Shown here piece after piece: positions 35,713-45,600 of a DNA stretch of 64,000 bases. Below the pieces are notes generated by a model that was not told the origin of the DNA, did no database searches, and worked only from the letters and a program-made list of their open reading frames with translations. The DNA is taken from positions 91,865 to 155,864 of the forward strand of contig NZ_JABAEX010000003.1 in assembly GCF_012843315.1 (NCBI RefSeq), in the 5' to 3' direction. How positions within the stretch are numbered: position 1 is the first letter of the stretch; each line of letters starts with the position of its first letter. Source of the stretch: Streptococcus sp. WB01_FAA12. Lineage in GTDB: Bacteria > Bacillota > Bacilli > Lactobacillales > Streptococcaceae. A program made the position numbers and the translations under genes.

Positions 35713-36051
35713 ATGAAAAATTATTTGACAAGACAACTTCAGCAAGTAAAAACAAAATCACAGATGTTTTTATTGAGCCTTTCCCTGTTTCTAACAGGAT
35801 CTACAGCCTATGCGGACGATCCATTTGCTAAGTCGGATAACTTGGCGAAACAAGGAATTACAAAAGTTCAGTTAGTCAGTGTTGCGCTATTTGGTCTAGC
35901 TGCCGTTGTCACTTCGCTCATTTATGCATTTGGTGGACGAGAGTTAAAAGCCTCAATGAAAAAAAATTGGATTTCAATTGCAATTGCAATTATTGGTGTT
36001 TCTGCAGGTCCAAGTATCATTGAATGGATTTTTGATTTTGTGAAAAATTAA
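35713..36051 (+). CDS. VirB2/TrbC-like conjugative pilin subunit
   Basis: 112 aa from the ATG at 35713 (RBS AAAGGAGG); an upstream in-frame start lies inside the promoter. Signal-peptide-like start ending SLFLTGSTAYADD, then two hydrophobic helices (VQLVSVALFGLAAVVTSLIYAF and WISIAIAIIGVSAGPSIIEWIF) with a short basic loop between (RELKASMKKN). Small size, cleavable signal and two helices are the VirB2 layout. Would form the T4SS pilus or channel rim. First gene behind ICE-type promoter 4. Confidence 0.7.
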   Translation: MKNYLTRQLQQVKTKSQMFLLSLSLFLTGSTAYADDPFAKSDNLAKQGITKVQLVSVALFGLAAVVTSLIYAFGGRELKASMKKNWISIAIAIIGVSAGPSIIEWIFDFVKN

Positions 36052-36064
36052 GGGGTGGTGATAT

Positions 36065-37138
36065 ATGGCTTTTGCGCTCTTTAATAAAGGTCGCTGTACG
36101 ATTACAGATGACTTATTTCTAGAAATCACCTGGGAAGATGGAAGAGGTCCAGAGGATGATAGTGAGTTGTTTGATATCCTCGAGGGATTGGATCATCTTT
36201 CTGATTTTTCTCAGCCGATTGCAAAAAGTTTGCCCTACCTAACATTTCAACAAGCCGAATTGTTATTTAAAGAGTTAAAACAGGCGTATGGTCAGTTTCA
36301 GCTGAAAAAAGTAGCAATTGCCCATCTGGAAGGAAAAAGCGTGGTGACAGAAGGGGAGGTTTATGCTAGTCCGTTCCTTATTACTGAAGACTATGAAAAC
36401 CTCTTGCTTCCCCTCATTCAATCGATACTTACTCGCTCTGAATTTGGGAATTACAGCTATCAAGAAAAAAGGGAGTATTTTGAGAACCAGATTTATCCTG
36501 TATATAAACAAAGTTTGGGATTATCCGATTCTTCTCTTCCGCTTTTTCCAGCTGAAGGTGAGACAGAGGCTGTTTCACAACCAAATCGCTTGCCGCCTGT
36601 TCCAAATGCAAGGGATCAAACAGATGTTGCGGCTCCCGTATCTCAAAAGCGGTCAACTTCTCTGAAGAAATTTTATCTATTTTTAGGTGTTTTTGGAGTG
36701 TTGTCAGTAATAAATATCATTTGCATATTTTTTACTTTCGCTCAACTATCAAACCAGTCAGAAAAAGTAAATTTCTTATATCAGGAACAAAAAAATACTC
36801 AACTTATCATTTCAACGAAAAATGAAGTTGATGTATTTAGCCGTTATTTCTTACCTTCTTATTACTCGGGCAAAAAAGAAAACCTAGTAGATTTTCTTTC
36901 TGAAGGTGATGCAAAATTTACCAAACCAAAAGAAGGTATTTTACAGTCCGTTATTTTAGAGAAATTGAATTATGATTCAGAAACTCAAAGATATACGGTT
37001 TCCTATATCCTGTCTGTCAAAAGAGGGGATAAATCATCTAGCGTTAGATTAACTTTTGATGTAAAAGCGTCTGCTTCTTCAAAATATGGATTTGTTGTAG
37101 AAACAGAACCAAAGGAATCAAATTATCTTAAAAATTAG
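36065..37138 (+). CDS. VirB8-like T4SS membrane protein
   Basis: 357 aa. A cytoplasmic N-terminal domain of about 195 residues, one membrane helix (FYLFLGVFGVLSVINIICIFFTFAQL), and a C-terminal extracytoplasmic domain of about 135 residues with alternating strands (RYTVSYILSVKRGDKSSSVRLTFDVKA), the NTF2-like layout of Gram-positive VirB8/TcpC proteins. The long cytoplasmic part is unusual for VirB8. Family call is from topology and position between VirB2-like and surface-protein genes. Confidence 0.55.
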   Translation: MAFALFNKGRCTITDDLFLEITWEDGRGPEDDSELFDILEGLDHLSDFSQPIAKSLPYLTFQQAELLFKELKQAYGQFQLKKVAIAHLEGKSVVTEGEVYASPFLITEDYENLLLPLIQSILTRSEFGNYSYQEKREYFENQIYPVYKQSLGLSDSSLPLFPAEGETEAVSQPNRLPPVPNARDQTDVAAPVSQKRSTSLKKFYLFLGVFGVLSVINIICIFFTFAQLSNQSEKVNFLYQEQKNTQLIISTKNEVDVFSRYFLPSYYSGKKENLVDFLSEGDAKFTKPKEGILQSVILEKLNYDSETQRYTVSYILSVKRGDKSSSVRLTFDVKASASSKYGFVVETEPKESNYLKN

Positions 37139-37154
37139 AAAAGGAAAAATCACA

Positions 37155-37970
37155 ATGAACAAGAACAAAAACCAAGTATTAGCTACACTCGCGCTATCAA
37201 CACTCGTACTTTTACAAGCTGGCGGATTTGCATCGGCAGACGAACTTGCACCAATTGATTCTTCAGCACCAACGACAGAAGTAGTTACGCCGACAGCACC
37301 AAGCGCATCAACAGAAACAGAGGTTCCAGCAAATAAGTCAACAGAGCCTTCAGTTACTCCAGTTGATCCGACAGCTCCCTCTGACAAGGATAACGCAGGA
37401 AGCCTTGACGGAGTGCCAGCTGAAAAACCAGCACCTTCAGATAAGGCGCAAGACAAGGATAATGCAGGTAGCCTCGATGGTGTTCCAACACCATCAGATA
37501 AACCACAAGACAAAGACAACGCAGGAAGTCTTGACGGAGTGCCAGCTGATAAACCAGCACCTTCAGATAAGGCGCAAGACAAGGATAATGCAGGTAGCTT
37601 AGATGGTGTTCCAGATGAACAGCCAAAAACTACTGATCAAGCGAACCAGCAAGGGAAGTCACAAATTGGAACCACTTCAAGCTCAACAGGTCAGGTGGTT
37701 CATGATGTGACAAAAGCACCTGTTCAAACCAGTACAGGTGATTCCATTGTCAGCACTCAAAACGGGAATCTTATCCTTGAAGATGGTTCTGTAGTTGCTC
37801 CTGAAGCACTTGGAGCTGTTACAAATGAAGACAAGACTATCAGTGTTTCAACTGCAGATGGTAAAATGGTAACTTTGCCAAACACAGGAACAAAACAAAG
37901 TTTCCTAGCTGTAATCGGTGGCATGTTGTTTACTGCGGTTGGATACTTCTACAAGAAGAAATTATTTTAA
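37155..37970 (+). CDS. LPXTG surface protein with DKDNAGSLDGVP repeats
   Basis: 271 aa. Signal peptide (LATLALSTLVLLQAGGFASADE), an acidic Thr/Pro/Ser stalk, four copies of KDNAGSLDGVP spaced by PAPSDKAQD-type linkers (37387-37615), a region with GDSIVSTQNGNLILEDGSVV, and the sorting motif LPNTG near residue 242 followed by a membrane helix and KKKLF. Sortase A substrate. It sits between T4SS and AgI/II genes, so probably an accessory surface protein for donor-recipient contact. The repeat DNA is also repeated and may vary in copy number. Confidence 0.85.
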   Translation: MNKNKNQVLATLALSTLVLLQAGGFASADELAPIDSSAPTTEVVTPTAPSASTETEVPANKSTEPSVTPVDPTAPSDKDNAGSLDGVPAEKPAPSDKAQDKDNAGSLDGVPTPSDKPQDKDNAGSLDGVPADKPAPSDKAQDKDNAGSLDGVPDEQPKTTDQANQQGKSQIGTTSSSTGQVVHDVTKAPVQTSTGDSIVSTQNGNLILEDGSVVAPEALGAVTNEDKTISVSTADGKMVTLPNTGTKQSFLAVIGGMLFTAVGYFYKKKLF

Positions 37971-37991
37971 TTAAGTGAAGGAGAAAGAAAT

Positions 37992-40900
37992 ATGACAGAA
38001 AAAACAAAAGGACACGGATATTTCCGTAAGAAAAAATGGGCTAAAGGTTTAGCATCAGGTATTGCAATTGCAGGTTTTATCGCCTTCTCTGCAGGTTCAG
38101 CATTTGCGGATGAGGCAGTCCAACCTGAAAGCAAAAATGATAATAACATCTATGCTACACAAGCTGGTAAAGCAACAGGAAGCCAGCCTGTAGCAATTGA
38201 TAATACAGCAGTCTCAAAGGCTGCTGACAAGGCTAAAAAAGCTGGAGTAGTTGTATCTGAAACACCAAGCGTTGATAAGGGGACAGATACCACTGCTCCA
38301 AAACTTGAACAGTCTAAGTCTGAGATTAAACAAGATCAGGATAAACAAGTTCAGGAACTTGAAGCCACAACTACAAAACAAGTTCAAAACAACGAAGCTT
38401 TCAAGGAAGCACAGGAAGCTATTCACGCTAACAATCAATTTGTAGCTGATGAAAAAGCCAAGCATGAAGGGGCAACAACTGTCACAGTGACGAATAACGG
38501 TTCGACTGCCACAGATGGTTCAGCAGACCAAAACAAGAAAGCTACTCAAACAGCTAAACAGGTCTTGTCAGATAACCAACAAGCAGTAACAGAATACCTG
38601 GGTGAAAAAGCTAAGTATGATGCTACTGTCAAACAAGCTACGATTTTGAATCAGGCTGTAGAAGCCGCTGCTACAGACTTGAAGAAACAGGACGTAACGG
38701 TTAATGTAGTGACACGTACAGTTTCTTCAGTCGCAGAAGTAGAAGCGCTACAAAAGCAAAATGAACAAGCTATTGCGACCGCAAAAAGAAAAGGTGAGCT
38801 CAACAAAGCTCTTCTTGATGACTACTCAGAAAGCCAAACTGCTAGTCACGAAGTCAATCAGGATGCTGACCGTAAGTTGGCTGAATTGAAAAGCTCTGGT
38901 GTACTTTTAACCTCTAAAACAAAGGAAGTTTCTTCAGCTGAAGAAGCTAAGCAAATTGGGAAACAAAACCAAGCAGCTTATGATCAAGCTAAGCGAGACC
39001 AGGCGGAATGGCAGAAGAAGTACAATGAGCTTCGTGCTAAGACAAGCACGGAAGGCTACACTAAAGAAGTAGTCTTGCAAGCCCTTAGCGTTGCGACAGC
39101 AAATCCTGAAGCAACAGTAGAGTCCTCTGCTTCAGGAGCGCAGGTAACTACCAAAGATTACATCGCTTCATCAAATGGAACGTCAGGCTATACTCGTGTT
39201 CTTGACTCGACTAAAGTCTTGAAATATAAGGATGTTGGCACTGGATGGAAAACAGAAGTTGACTACACTAATCTGAAAGGTTTGACTGTTTCAACTGCAG
39301 ATGGTAAAAAGCATGATATTTCTCGTATCCATCGAAAATTCGAGATTCTTAATCAAGGGAAGACAGGACTAAATGATGTCTATGTCTTGAACGATCCGAC
39401 TGAGGGCTTTGTAGTCGCTCGTAATGATGGAGCTGGTGGAGCAGCAGACTACATGAATTTCTTGGTTACGGATACCTACTACTACAATGTGGATGGGAAA
39501 GAAGTAGCCTTCCAAGCAAGTGAAAAAACTCCTGCTACTCTAACCTATTCTTCACTCAATCACAATCGTATTGGTTGGGAAGGTGCGAAAGCCATTAACG
39601 GAACCCATGTTGAAATTAACGGCTCTACAGTTACAGAAAACAAAGATTATGGCTATGTTTACGCTGAAGAGTACAACCGCCAAGAAGATGTGGGGCATCT
39701 TTGGGATACATCTGACTCACCTTACCAATATAAGGGCGCTGCACTTGGTGTCTTTAAGAAAGGGACAGCTTTCACAACCGAGTTTATTCAATGGGATGGA
39801 CCAGAAAGTCCAAATGGCCAAACCTATTGGTTCGCTTTGAATACAAAGGTTGTAACGCCAGTCGTTGAAGTTCCAGCTACTGCAACTATCACAAAAACAA
39901 CCGTGAAGCCAGTTAAGACTGAACCTGTATCAGCGGAATTGGTCAAAGCAAAGAATCCAGCCAAACCAACCTTGGCGCTTAAAACTCTTTCTGAAACCAA
40001 AAATCAGAAATTGACAGCAAGTTATCACGGCTATAAATTGCAGTATAAACCAGTTGTCAGCAAATCTGTAGCAGATACAGATAAGACCAACACAAATGGT
40101 CAAGAAGTAGCTAAAAATGCTACTCAGACCTATACATTGACCCATGACAATATCTATGCGAACCTGAAAAAAGGGGACAAGATTACCATCATTGATCCAC
40201 TTGAAGCTGGAGCAGTTTCTGATGTGGCTGTCACAAAGGCAGCTACAGAGAAAACGGGATGGGGCGTTGCCTATGATGCAGGAAAGAATACGTATACCTT
40301 TACTGCAACCTACGAAGGGAAGCGCCTAGAAGCTCCTGTGATTACCTGGAAGCCAATCTATGATAAAGGTTTCTATGACAACACTTATAAAGTGTTGGTG
40401 AATAACTATGAAGTTTTCTCAAATACTGTTACGAACTACACTCCAAGACCTCCAAAACCAGTTAAAGCGGTTCTAGATCGTGCTGGTAAGGACATCAATG
40501 GTGCGACAACATTTGATCGTAACGTGACCTTCCGCTTGATGACGGACTACAGTCCTTATACCAAAACACTTGCTTCAACACAAGCGATTGGTAAGAAGTT
40601 TGGAATCTTTGACGATGTTCAAGACAAAGCCTTCACAGTTGACCACAGTAAGATCAAGATGACTGCTGCAGGTAAAGATGTAAAAGACTTGTTTGACATG
40701 TATCACGTCCTTTCAGACAAAGGGCGTACAGATGCAATCAATAAGATTCTGAAAGAATTGAACTTGAATCCTAAGGGGGAATTCTATCTCTGGTTAGCAA
40801 AAGATTCCAAGAGTTTCTATCAAAACTATGTGAAGCAAAATAAAAACGTGACGATTGATCTCCCAGCTAAGCTCCTGGTTAAAGCAGGGGAGAAAGTCGA

Positions 40901-41699
40901 AAACGATCTTAAACAAATCGACTTTGGCAATGGCTATCAATCAAACCTTGTCACTATCTCGGTTCCTGATGTGAATCCAGAGAAACACGCCTTGGATCAA
41001 AAGGATAATAAAAAAGTCTTGGACGGCCAAGAAGTACAGATTGGTCAATACATCCGCTATCTACTTGATGGCGTAACCGTGCCTACTAAACATGATAGCC
41101 TCTTCCAATATGATGGTAGTGATCAGTTGGATGTGGTTCATGATCGATTCACAGGTAAGTGGGAAGGTATTTTCAAGGGTACAGAGTACACAGCTGAGAA
41201 GGACCTTATCTTGACTTATGATGTCATCCTGAAGGATGGAAAAGTAGTCAAAGCTGGCGACAAGATCGCCAAAGGTACAGCTTATGCCTTCTTATTTGAA
41301 GTGAACCAGGATACGGATCCTAACTTCCTCAAGAAAATTGTGACCGTTAAATGGAACGAAAAGGAAGGCAAATGGTCGTATGTTATTAACCAGGATTTCC
41401 TAAATTCTTTAGGTGTAAAAGGCACGTTCGATGCAGACTTCTATCTAGAAGTCGAACGCATCAAGGCTGGTAAGGTTGAAAATACCTTTATCAATACAGT
41501 CAATTTACAAGAGATGACGGCTAAAGTTACAACAACGCCGGAACCTCCAAAACCAGAGCCTAAAGAACCAGGCAAGCCACAACCTCAGCCGTCACTACCA
41601 AACACAGGAACAGCAGCAAGCATGCTGCCAACTTGGGGTGTGATTTTGGGGTTGATGAGTCTTGCAGTAGCAGGGCTTCGTAAGTCGAAAGAAAACTAA
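37992..41699 (+). CDS. Antigen I/II family adhesin (SspB/BspA-like), LPXTG-anchored
   Basis: 1235 aa, shorter than oral SspB/SpaP (about 1500-1650). N-terminal signal peptide ending SAGSAFADE; a reduced alanine-rich helical region with three heptad repeats (about 95-350); a GbpC-like V domain about 357-620 (YTRVLDSTKVLKYKDVGTGWKTEVDY...IGWEGAKAINGTHVEINGS...QWDGPESPNGQTYWFALNT); a short proline region (AKPTLALKTLSETKNQKLTASYHGYKLQYKPVV); three C-terminal immunoglobulin-like domains; and the sorting motif LPNTG near residue 1204. The V domain binds host glycoproteins. ICE-borne AgI/II proteins are known in TnGBS-like elements. Expressed with T4SS genes, it could also promote mating-pair formation. 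Confidence 0.92.
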   Translation: MTEKTKGHGYFRKKKWAKGLASGIAIAGFIAFSAGSAFADEAVQPESKNDNNIYATQAGKATGSQPVAIDNTAVSKAADKAKKAGVVVSETPSVDKGTDTTAPKLEQSKSEIKQDQDKQVQELEATTTKQVQNNEAFKEAQEAIHANNQFVADEKAKHEGATTVTVTNNGSTATDGSADQNKKATQTAKQVLSDNQQAVTEYLGEKAKYDATVKQATILNQAVEAAATDLKKQDVTVNVVTRTVSSVAEVEALQKQNEQAIATAKRKGELNKALLDDYSESQTASHEVNQDADRKLAELKSSGVLLTSKTKEVSSAEEAKQIGKQNQAAYDQAKRDQAEWQKKYNELRAKTSTEGYTKEVVLQALSVATANPEATVESSASGAQVTTKDYIASSNGTSGYTRVLDSTKVLKYKDVGTGWKTEVDYTNLKGLTVSTADGKKHDISRIHRKFEILNQGKTGLNDVYVLNDPTEGFVVARNDGAGGAADYMNFLVTDTYYYNVDGKEVAFQASEKTPATLTYSSLNHNRIGWEGAKAINGTHVEINGSTVTENKDYGYVYAEEYNRQEDVGHLWDTSDSPYQYKGAALGVFKKGTAFTTEFIQWDGPESPNGQTYWFALNTKVVTPVVEVPATATITKTTVKPVKTEPVSAELVKAKNPAKPTLALKTLSETKNQKLTASYHGYKLQYKPVVSKSVADTDKTNTNGQEVAKNATQTYTLTHDNIYANLKKGDKITIIDPLEAGAVSDVAVTKAATEKTGWGVAYDAGKNTYTFTATYEGKRLEAPVITWKPIYDKGFYDNTYKVLVNNYEVFSNTVTNYTPRPPKPVKAVLDRAGKDINGATTFDRNVTFRLMTDYSPYTKTLASTQAIGKKFGIFDDVQDKAFTVDHSKIKMTAAGKDVKDLFDMYHVLSDKGRTDAINKILKELNLNPKGEFYLWLAKDSKSFYQNYVKQNKNVTIDLPAKLLVKAGEKVENDLKQIDFGNGYQSNLVTISVPDVNPEKHALDQKDNKKVLDGQEVQIGQYIRYLLDGVTVPTKHDSLFQYDGSDQLDVVHDRFTGKWEGIFKGTEYTAEKDLILTYDVILKDGKVVKAGDKIAKGTAYAFLFEVNQDTDPNFLKKIVTVKWNEKEGKWSYVINQDFLNSLGVKGTFDADFYLEVERIKAGKVENTFINTVNLQEMTAKVTTTPEPPKPEPKEPGKPQPQPSLPNTGTAASMLPTWGVILGLMSLAVAGLRKSKEN

Positions 41700-41722
41700 C
41701 TTGATGAACTAAAATGAAAGGA

Positions 41723-41762
41723 TGACCACAAGCTGGGGTATAACTCTCTTGTGGTCTTTATT
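41723..41762 (+). terminator. Hairpin between AgI/II and ssb
   Basis: GACCACAAG ... CTTGTGGTC stem followed by TTTATT; partial terminator between the surface-protein operon and ssb. Confidence 0.65.
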
Positions 41763-41776
41763 GAAAGGAGAAAAAA

Positions 41777-42214
41777 ATGCAAGTATTTATCGCTTCTGGA
41801 CGTGTTGCATTCATACCAAGCGATTCTGTAGGTCAAACTAAAAATGGTCATACCAGTTTCAAATTTGAGTTCGTTTGTGATTCAAGTATGAATGATGATA
41901 CAAATAAACCAATTTCTAGTTTCTTCCATGTACAAGTATACGGAAAACAAGCAGAATTGATGGCTCAGAGTCTATCAAAAGGCTCTCCAATCCTCTTAAA
42001 AGGAGAAATTATCCAACGACCATATAATGATGAACAGGGTCAACGTCGGACGTATCAGTTTATTTCCCCAAATCAACAAGGAGGAATCTCTTTCCTTGAA
42101 AATAAGGAAGCATCTAATCGACGTAAGCAGGAACAACAGGGATTTTCTCAGCCGACAGCAAGTTCTATCCCTACACCCTATCCTGAACCAATGGATGCGG
42201 ATTCCCCATTTTAA
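41777..42214 (+). CDS. ssb: ICE-encoded single-stranded DNA-binding protein
   Basis: 145 aa. OB-fold body: MQVFIASGRVAFIPSDSV...TSFKFEFVCDS...SSFFHVQVYGKQAELMAQSLSKGSPILLKGEIIQRPY. A Pro/Gln-rich linker leads to the acidic tip DADSPF (equivalent to DDDIPF) that recruits replication partners. Element-borne SSBs coat entering single strands and blunt the recipient SOS response. RBS AAAGGAG. Ends with a terminator. Confidence 0.9.
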   Translation: MQVFIASGRVAFIPSDSVGQTKNGHTSFKFEFVCDSSMNDDTNKPISSFFHVQVYGKQAELMAQSLSKGSPILLKGEIIQRPYNDEQGQRRTYQFISPNQQGGISFLENKEASNRRKQEQQGFSQPTASSIPTPYPEPMDADSPF

Positions 42215-42225
42215 AGGGATTGAAA

Positions 42226-42256
42226 GCATACAAGAACACTTGTGTGCTTTTTTTGT
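42226..42256 (+). terminator. Terminator after ssb
   Basis: AAAGCATACAAG / CTTGTGTGCTTT stem followed by T-run. Confidence 0.75.
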
Positions 42257-42275
42257 TGTTCATTTGTTGCATAAA

Positions 42276-42289
42276 AAGTTATATAACTT
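42276..42289. repeat. Palindrome AAGTTATATAACTT, site 2
   Basis: Perfect 14-bp palindrome, followed by ATTGTGT, 19 bp upstream of ICE-type promoter 5. Confidence 0.75.
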
Positions 42290-42308
42290 ATTGTGTAACA
42301 ATATCTTT

Positions 42309-42347
42309 TGTCCCTTTAACAAAGAATTTGATATTATCCCTTAGAAT
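42309..42347 (+). promoter_or_regulatory. ICE-type promoter 5 (TGTCCC box)
   Basis: TGTCCC, 27 bp, TAGAAT; heads the coupling-protein operon. Start codon 38 nt after the -10. Confidence 0.75.
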
Positions 42348-42385
42348 AGAGGGGAATTAAGAAATAATAAGAAAGGAGTGCAACA

Positions 42386-42631
42386 ATGGCAAGACAAAAA
42401 TACAATTATCTGTCTGATGAATTGATTGCAGAATCTCTTCAGGTGACCAATTACTTAGAACAAAGTCGATCCAGTCGATTGAATGTTCTTCAGTTGGATG
42501 GAGAGAAATGGTTAGAAAGTTACTTTCACCGTTATGAAAAAGCCTCTCCAAGGCTACAGTTTCACATATTTCTCTTTTCGAGCTTCTATACTCGAAAAAT
42601 GGAGTGGTTCTTGGAAGGTGTGAGGGGGTAG
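42386..42631 (+). CDS. Small protein preceding the coupling protein
   Basis: 81 aa, helical, mixed charge (YNYLSDELIAESLQVTNYLEQSRSSRLNVLQLDGEKW). Strong RBS AAAGGAG. It ends 4 bp before the VirD4-like start. Unrecognised; likely co-translated with the coupling protein. Confidence 0.6.
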   Translation: MARQKYNYLSDELIAESLQVTNYLEQSRSSRLNVLQLDGEKWLESYFHRYEKASPRLQFHIFLFSSFYTRKMEWFLEGVRG

Positions 42632-42635
42632 TAGT

Positions 42636-45600
42636 TTGTTTGAGTTATTTGAAGTAGTATTTTACACCCTTATCCAAGTGATTCGAGCCAGTTGGTTCAA
42701 TACCCTCCTTTTTCTAGGAGTCGCAGGTTATTACCTCTTCAGACTCTTTCAACCTTACTTTTTAAGGCAGTATCAGCGGTTACTAAAAAGCAAGAGTTTT
42801 CTTCAGCAGATTTTTAAAAGAGGTTGGAAAGGTCGCAAAACGATTGATTGGGAACAGGTATGGAAGCAATCAGCCAGAGGGCTGTTCAAATGGGTAAAGT
42901 TATTGATTCCAAAAATCATTGCGCTTGTCTCCCTCATTCTTTGGAATATTCTCTTTCGAATTGTTTATATGATTCCCTTTGTAAAACGGGAACGAAAACG
43001 GTTTGATAAAGAAATGAAACCCATTCTTTATTTTAAAAGTTATCGTAGCTTCGTCTATATGGGATTAGGTTTTAGCTTTATTGCTTTTATCTTAACCAAT
43101 TACCTGGTTACTGTTTTGAGGGCTACAATCCGCTTTCTCTACTTTAGTATTTGGTCGTTTAAAGATGCTAGTAAGGCCGTAAACTTTGACTTAAACAGCC
43201 TCTTGTTTCAAAGTTTATTGAATGTAAAAGTCTTTTGGATTGCCCCGATTTTAGCTTTTCCTCTCTTTCTGATGGGTCTAGTCCTTGCTTGGAAATCTGC
43301 TTGGATTAACTTTGAGCAGTTTCGTGACTACAACCATAATGAGGAGGGGGATGACCGTTTTGTGACGGTTGATGAAATTCGTCGTCAATACAAAAAGATC
43401 CCCAATAAAGCTTTAACTTATCCAGGTGAGGGTGGGGCTCCTGTATTTCATGAACTGAATCATGATTTGGCAGGGCAAACACTCCGAACGCAAATGTTAT
43501 GGCAAAATAAGACAATCAGTCGATACGTGACCAATGCGGAGCGCATTTTGGGCATGCAATCTTTTCCTTCGGGATATTATTACATTGAAGATAAGCCGAC
43601 GAATCTGTTAGGGATTGGGATGACTCGTTCAGGTAAGGGGGAAGGTCAGATCACGACAACGATTGATATCAACAGTCGTGCGGAGTTGCAGCCATCGCTG
43701 GTTCTAGCAGACCCGAAAGGGGAACACTACCAAGCCTCTTACAAAACGATGAGGCAACGTGGCTATGAAGTTGATGTGCTTTCTTTCCAAAATATGGATT
43801 GGTCTATGTCCTACAATCCTTTGGCTCTAGCTATTGCAGCCGCCAAGAAAGGTTACTATGAGAAAACGCAAACCTATGTCAATGCAGTCGCAGAATCCAT
43901 TTTTCCCAAACAAAAAGGCGGAGAGAAGGGAAATGCGGAATACTTCCGAAAGTCTTCTATATCCCTATTTAACGCTCTGACAATGGCTTTGATGGATCGA
44001 GCTAATGAAACCTATCAAAATGGTGAAGATGATGCCTGGGATACCATTACCATCCCAAACGTTGCGAAATTCTTGGCGACAATGGGATCAGAAGAAGTCT
44101 TTGTGGATGGAACGGGAGAAGTCGTTGAGAATCCAACTAGAGAACAACAGGTATCCAAGAAATCAAAAATCACGGTCTATTTTGATAATTTGAGACAAGT
44201 GAATCAAAAAAAATTCTCCAAATTCAGACAAATGGCAGATATCGAATTTCGTGCCTCAGACTTTGGTGGTGATGAGACCAAAGGAAATGTCTACTCTAGC
44301 ATGATGACAGGAATCAACCTGTTCTTGCAAGATAACGTGGCCAAACTCACTTCTAAAAACTCGATTGATTTAGAGTCTTTTGCCTTCCCACGTCGATTGT
44401 CTGTTAAGTTGAGATCAAGCACCAACAGTCAATTAAAAAATGAGTTCAAGCATAAGACTGCTAGGGTAACCATTACAGGCTTGAAGAAATGGGGTAAAGT
44501 TGAAAAGCAAGTCGATTATGTGAAGCAAGCGACAGCTCTTATTGATGGAGAAGGCTATCTGACTTATGCCATCGAACCTAAACTTCCAGATCAGTTTACG
44601 GTTACGATTGATTTTAATCATAAGAAAAATGGTAAGTCTCCAGTTCGGGATCGGGTCTTCCAATTCTCAGCTGAAAAAGTCTATCGAAAAGATGGAGATA
44701 GGTTAGAACTAGATGAGTATACCAAGAAGCCAATTTTAGATCATATCGATGTAAGGGTTCTGAAGAGCAAAGAAGACACTCAAAATCTTCTCCAAGAGTC
44801 AGATATTGAGTTGATTTACTCCGATAAACCAAGAGTCGTCTATCTGGTAACACCACCAAACCGAACAGAGTACAATGGGATTGTCTCTTTGTTCTTGGAT
44901 CAGTTGTACAATGCCAACTATGACCTTGCCTTAACAAATGGGCGGAAATGTATCAATCGCATTCTCCATATCTTGGATGAGTTTACAAACATTCCAGCTA
45001 TTCCTCACATGGATACGAAAATTTCTATCGGATTGGGGCAAAACATTCTCTATTATCTTTGGGTTCAAAACTTGGAACAATTGGTTAATGTCTATGGTGA
45101 AAATGTTGCGCAAACGATTCTGGATAACTGTTCATTGAAAGTTTACGTCAAAACGACGTCTCCAGATACCAATAAGAGATTTAGTGGGGAGTTGGGTACA
45201 CGTACCATTACTCGCAGAAGACGCTCCAGCAATATCTTGGACGAAGCCAATCCAAATGTAGCTGTCGAGAATCCAAAACAAGAGTTGTTGACACCAACAC
45301 AATTGGCCAAACTCCAGGAAGGAGAAGCGGTTATCTTACGTGGAGTCAAGGGACGGGATAATGTTGGACGTAAGGTCACAACGGATCCAATCTTCGCACA
45401 TGATAAGAACAGCTTCCCTTACAAGTACATGTTCTTACAAGAGGAGTTTGATACATCGATGACTCTTGCGGATATTCCAGTCGAAAGTGCACACCGTGAG
45501 CTAGAGCTCCAGGAAATAGCAGTTGATGCTGGTACAGCCTTTAATAACATTATAGACTGGAGGCAACGTTTGACTATGCCTCTCCTCAGCAACAATGGAG

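Noticed and set aside
37118..37626. Long minus-strand open frames over the KDNAGSLDGVP repeats
   Set aside because: They are mirror reading frames of the low-complexity repeat DNA of the LPXTG gene, with no RBS and no domain.
42630..42640. Frameshift between the 81-aa gene and the coupling protein
   Set aside because: The T4CP has its own RBS (GAGGGGG) and TTG start immediately after the stop; no homology is interrupted.
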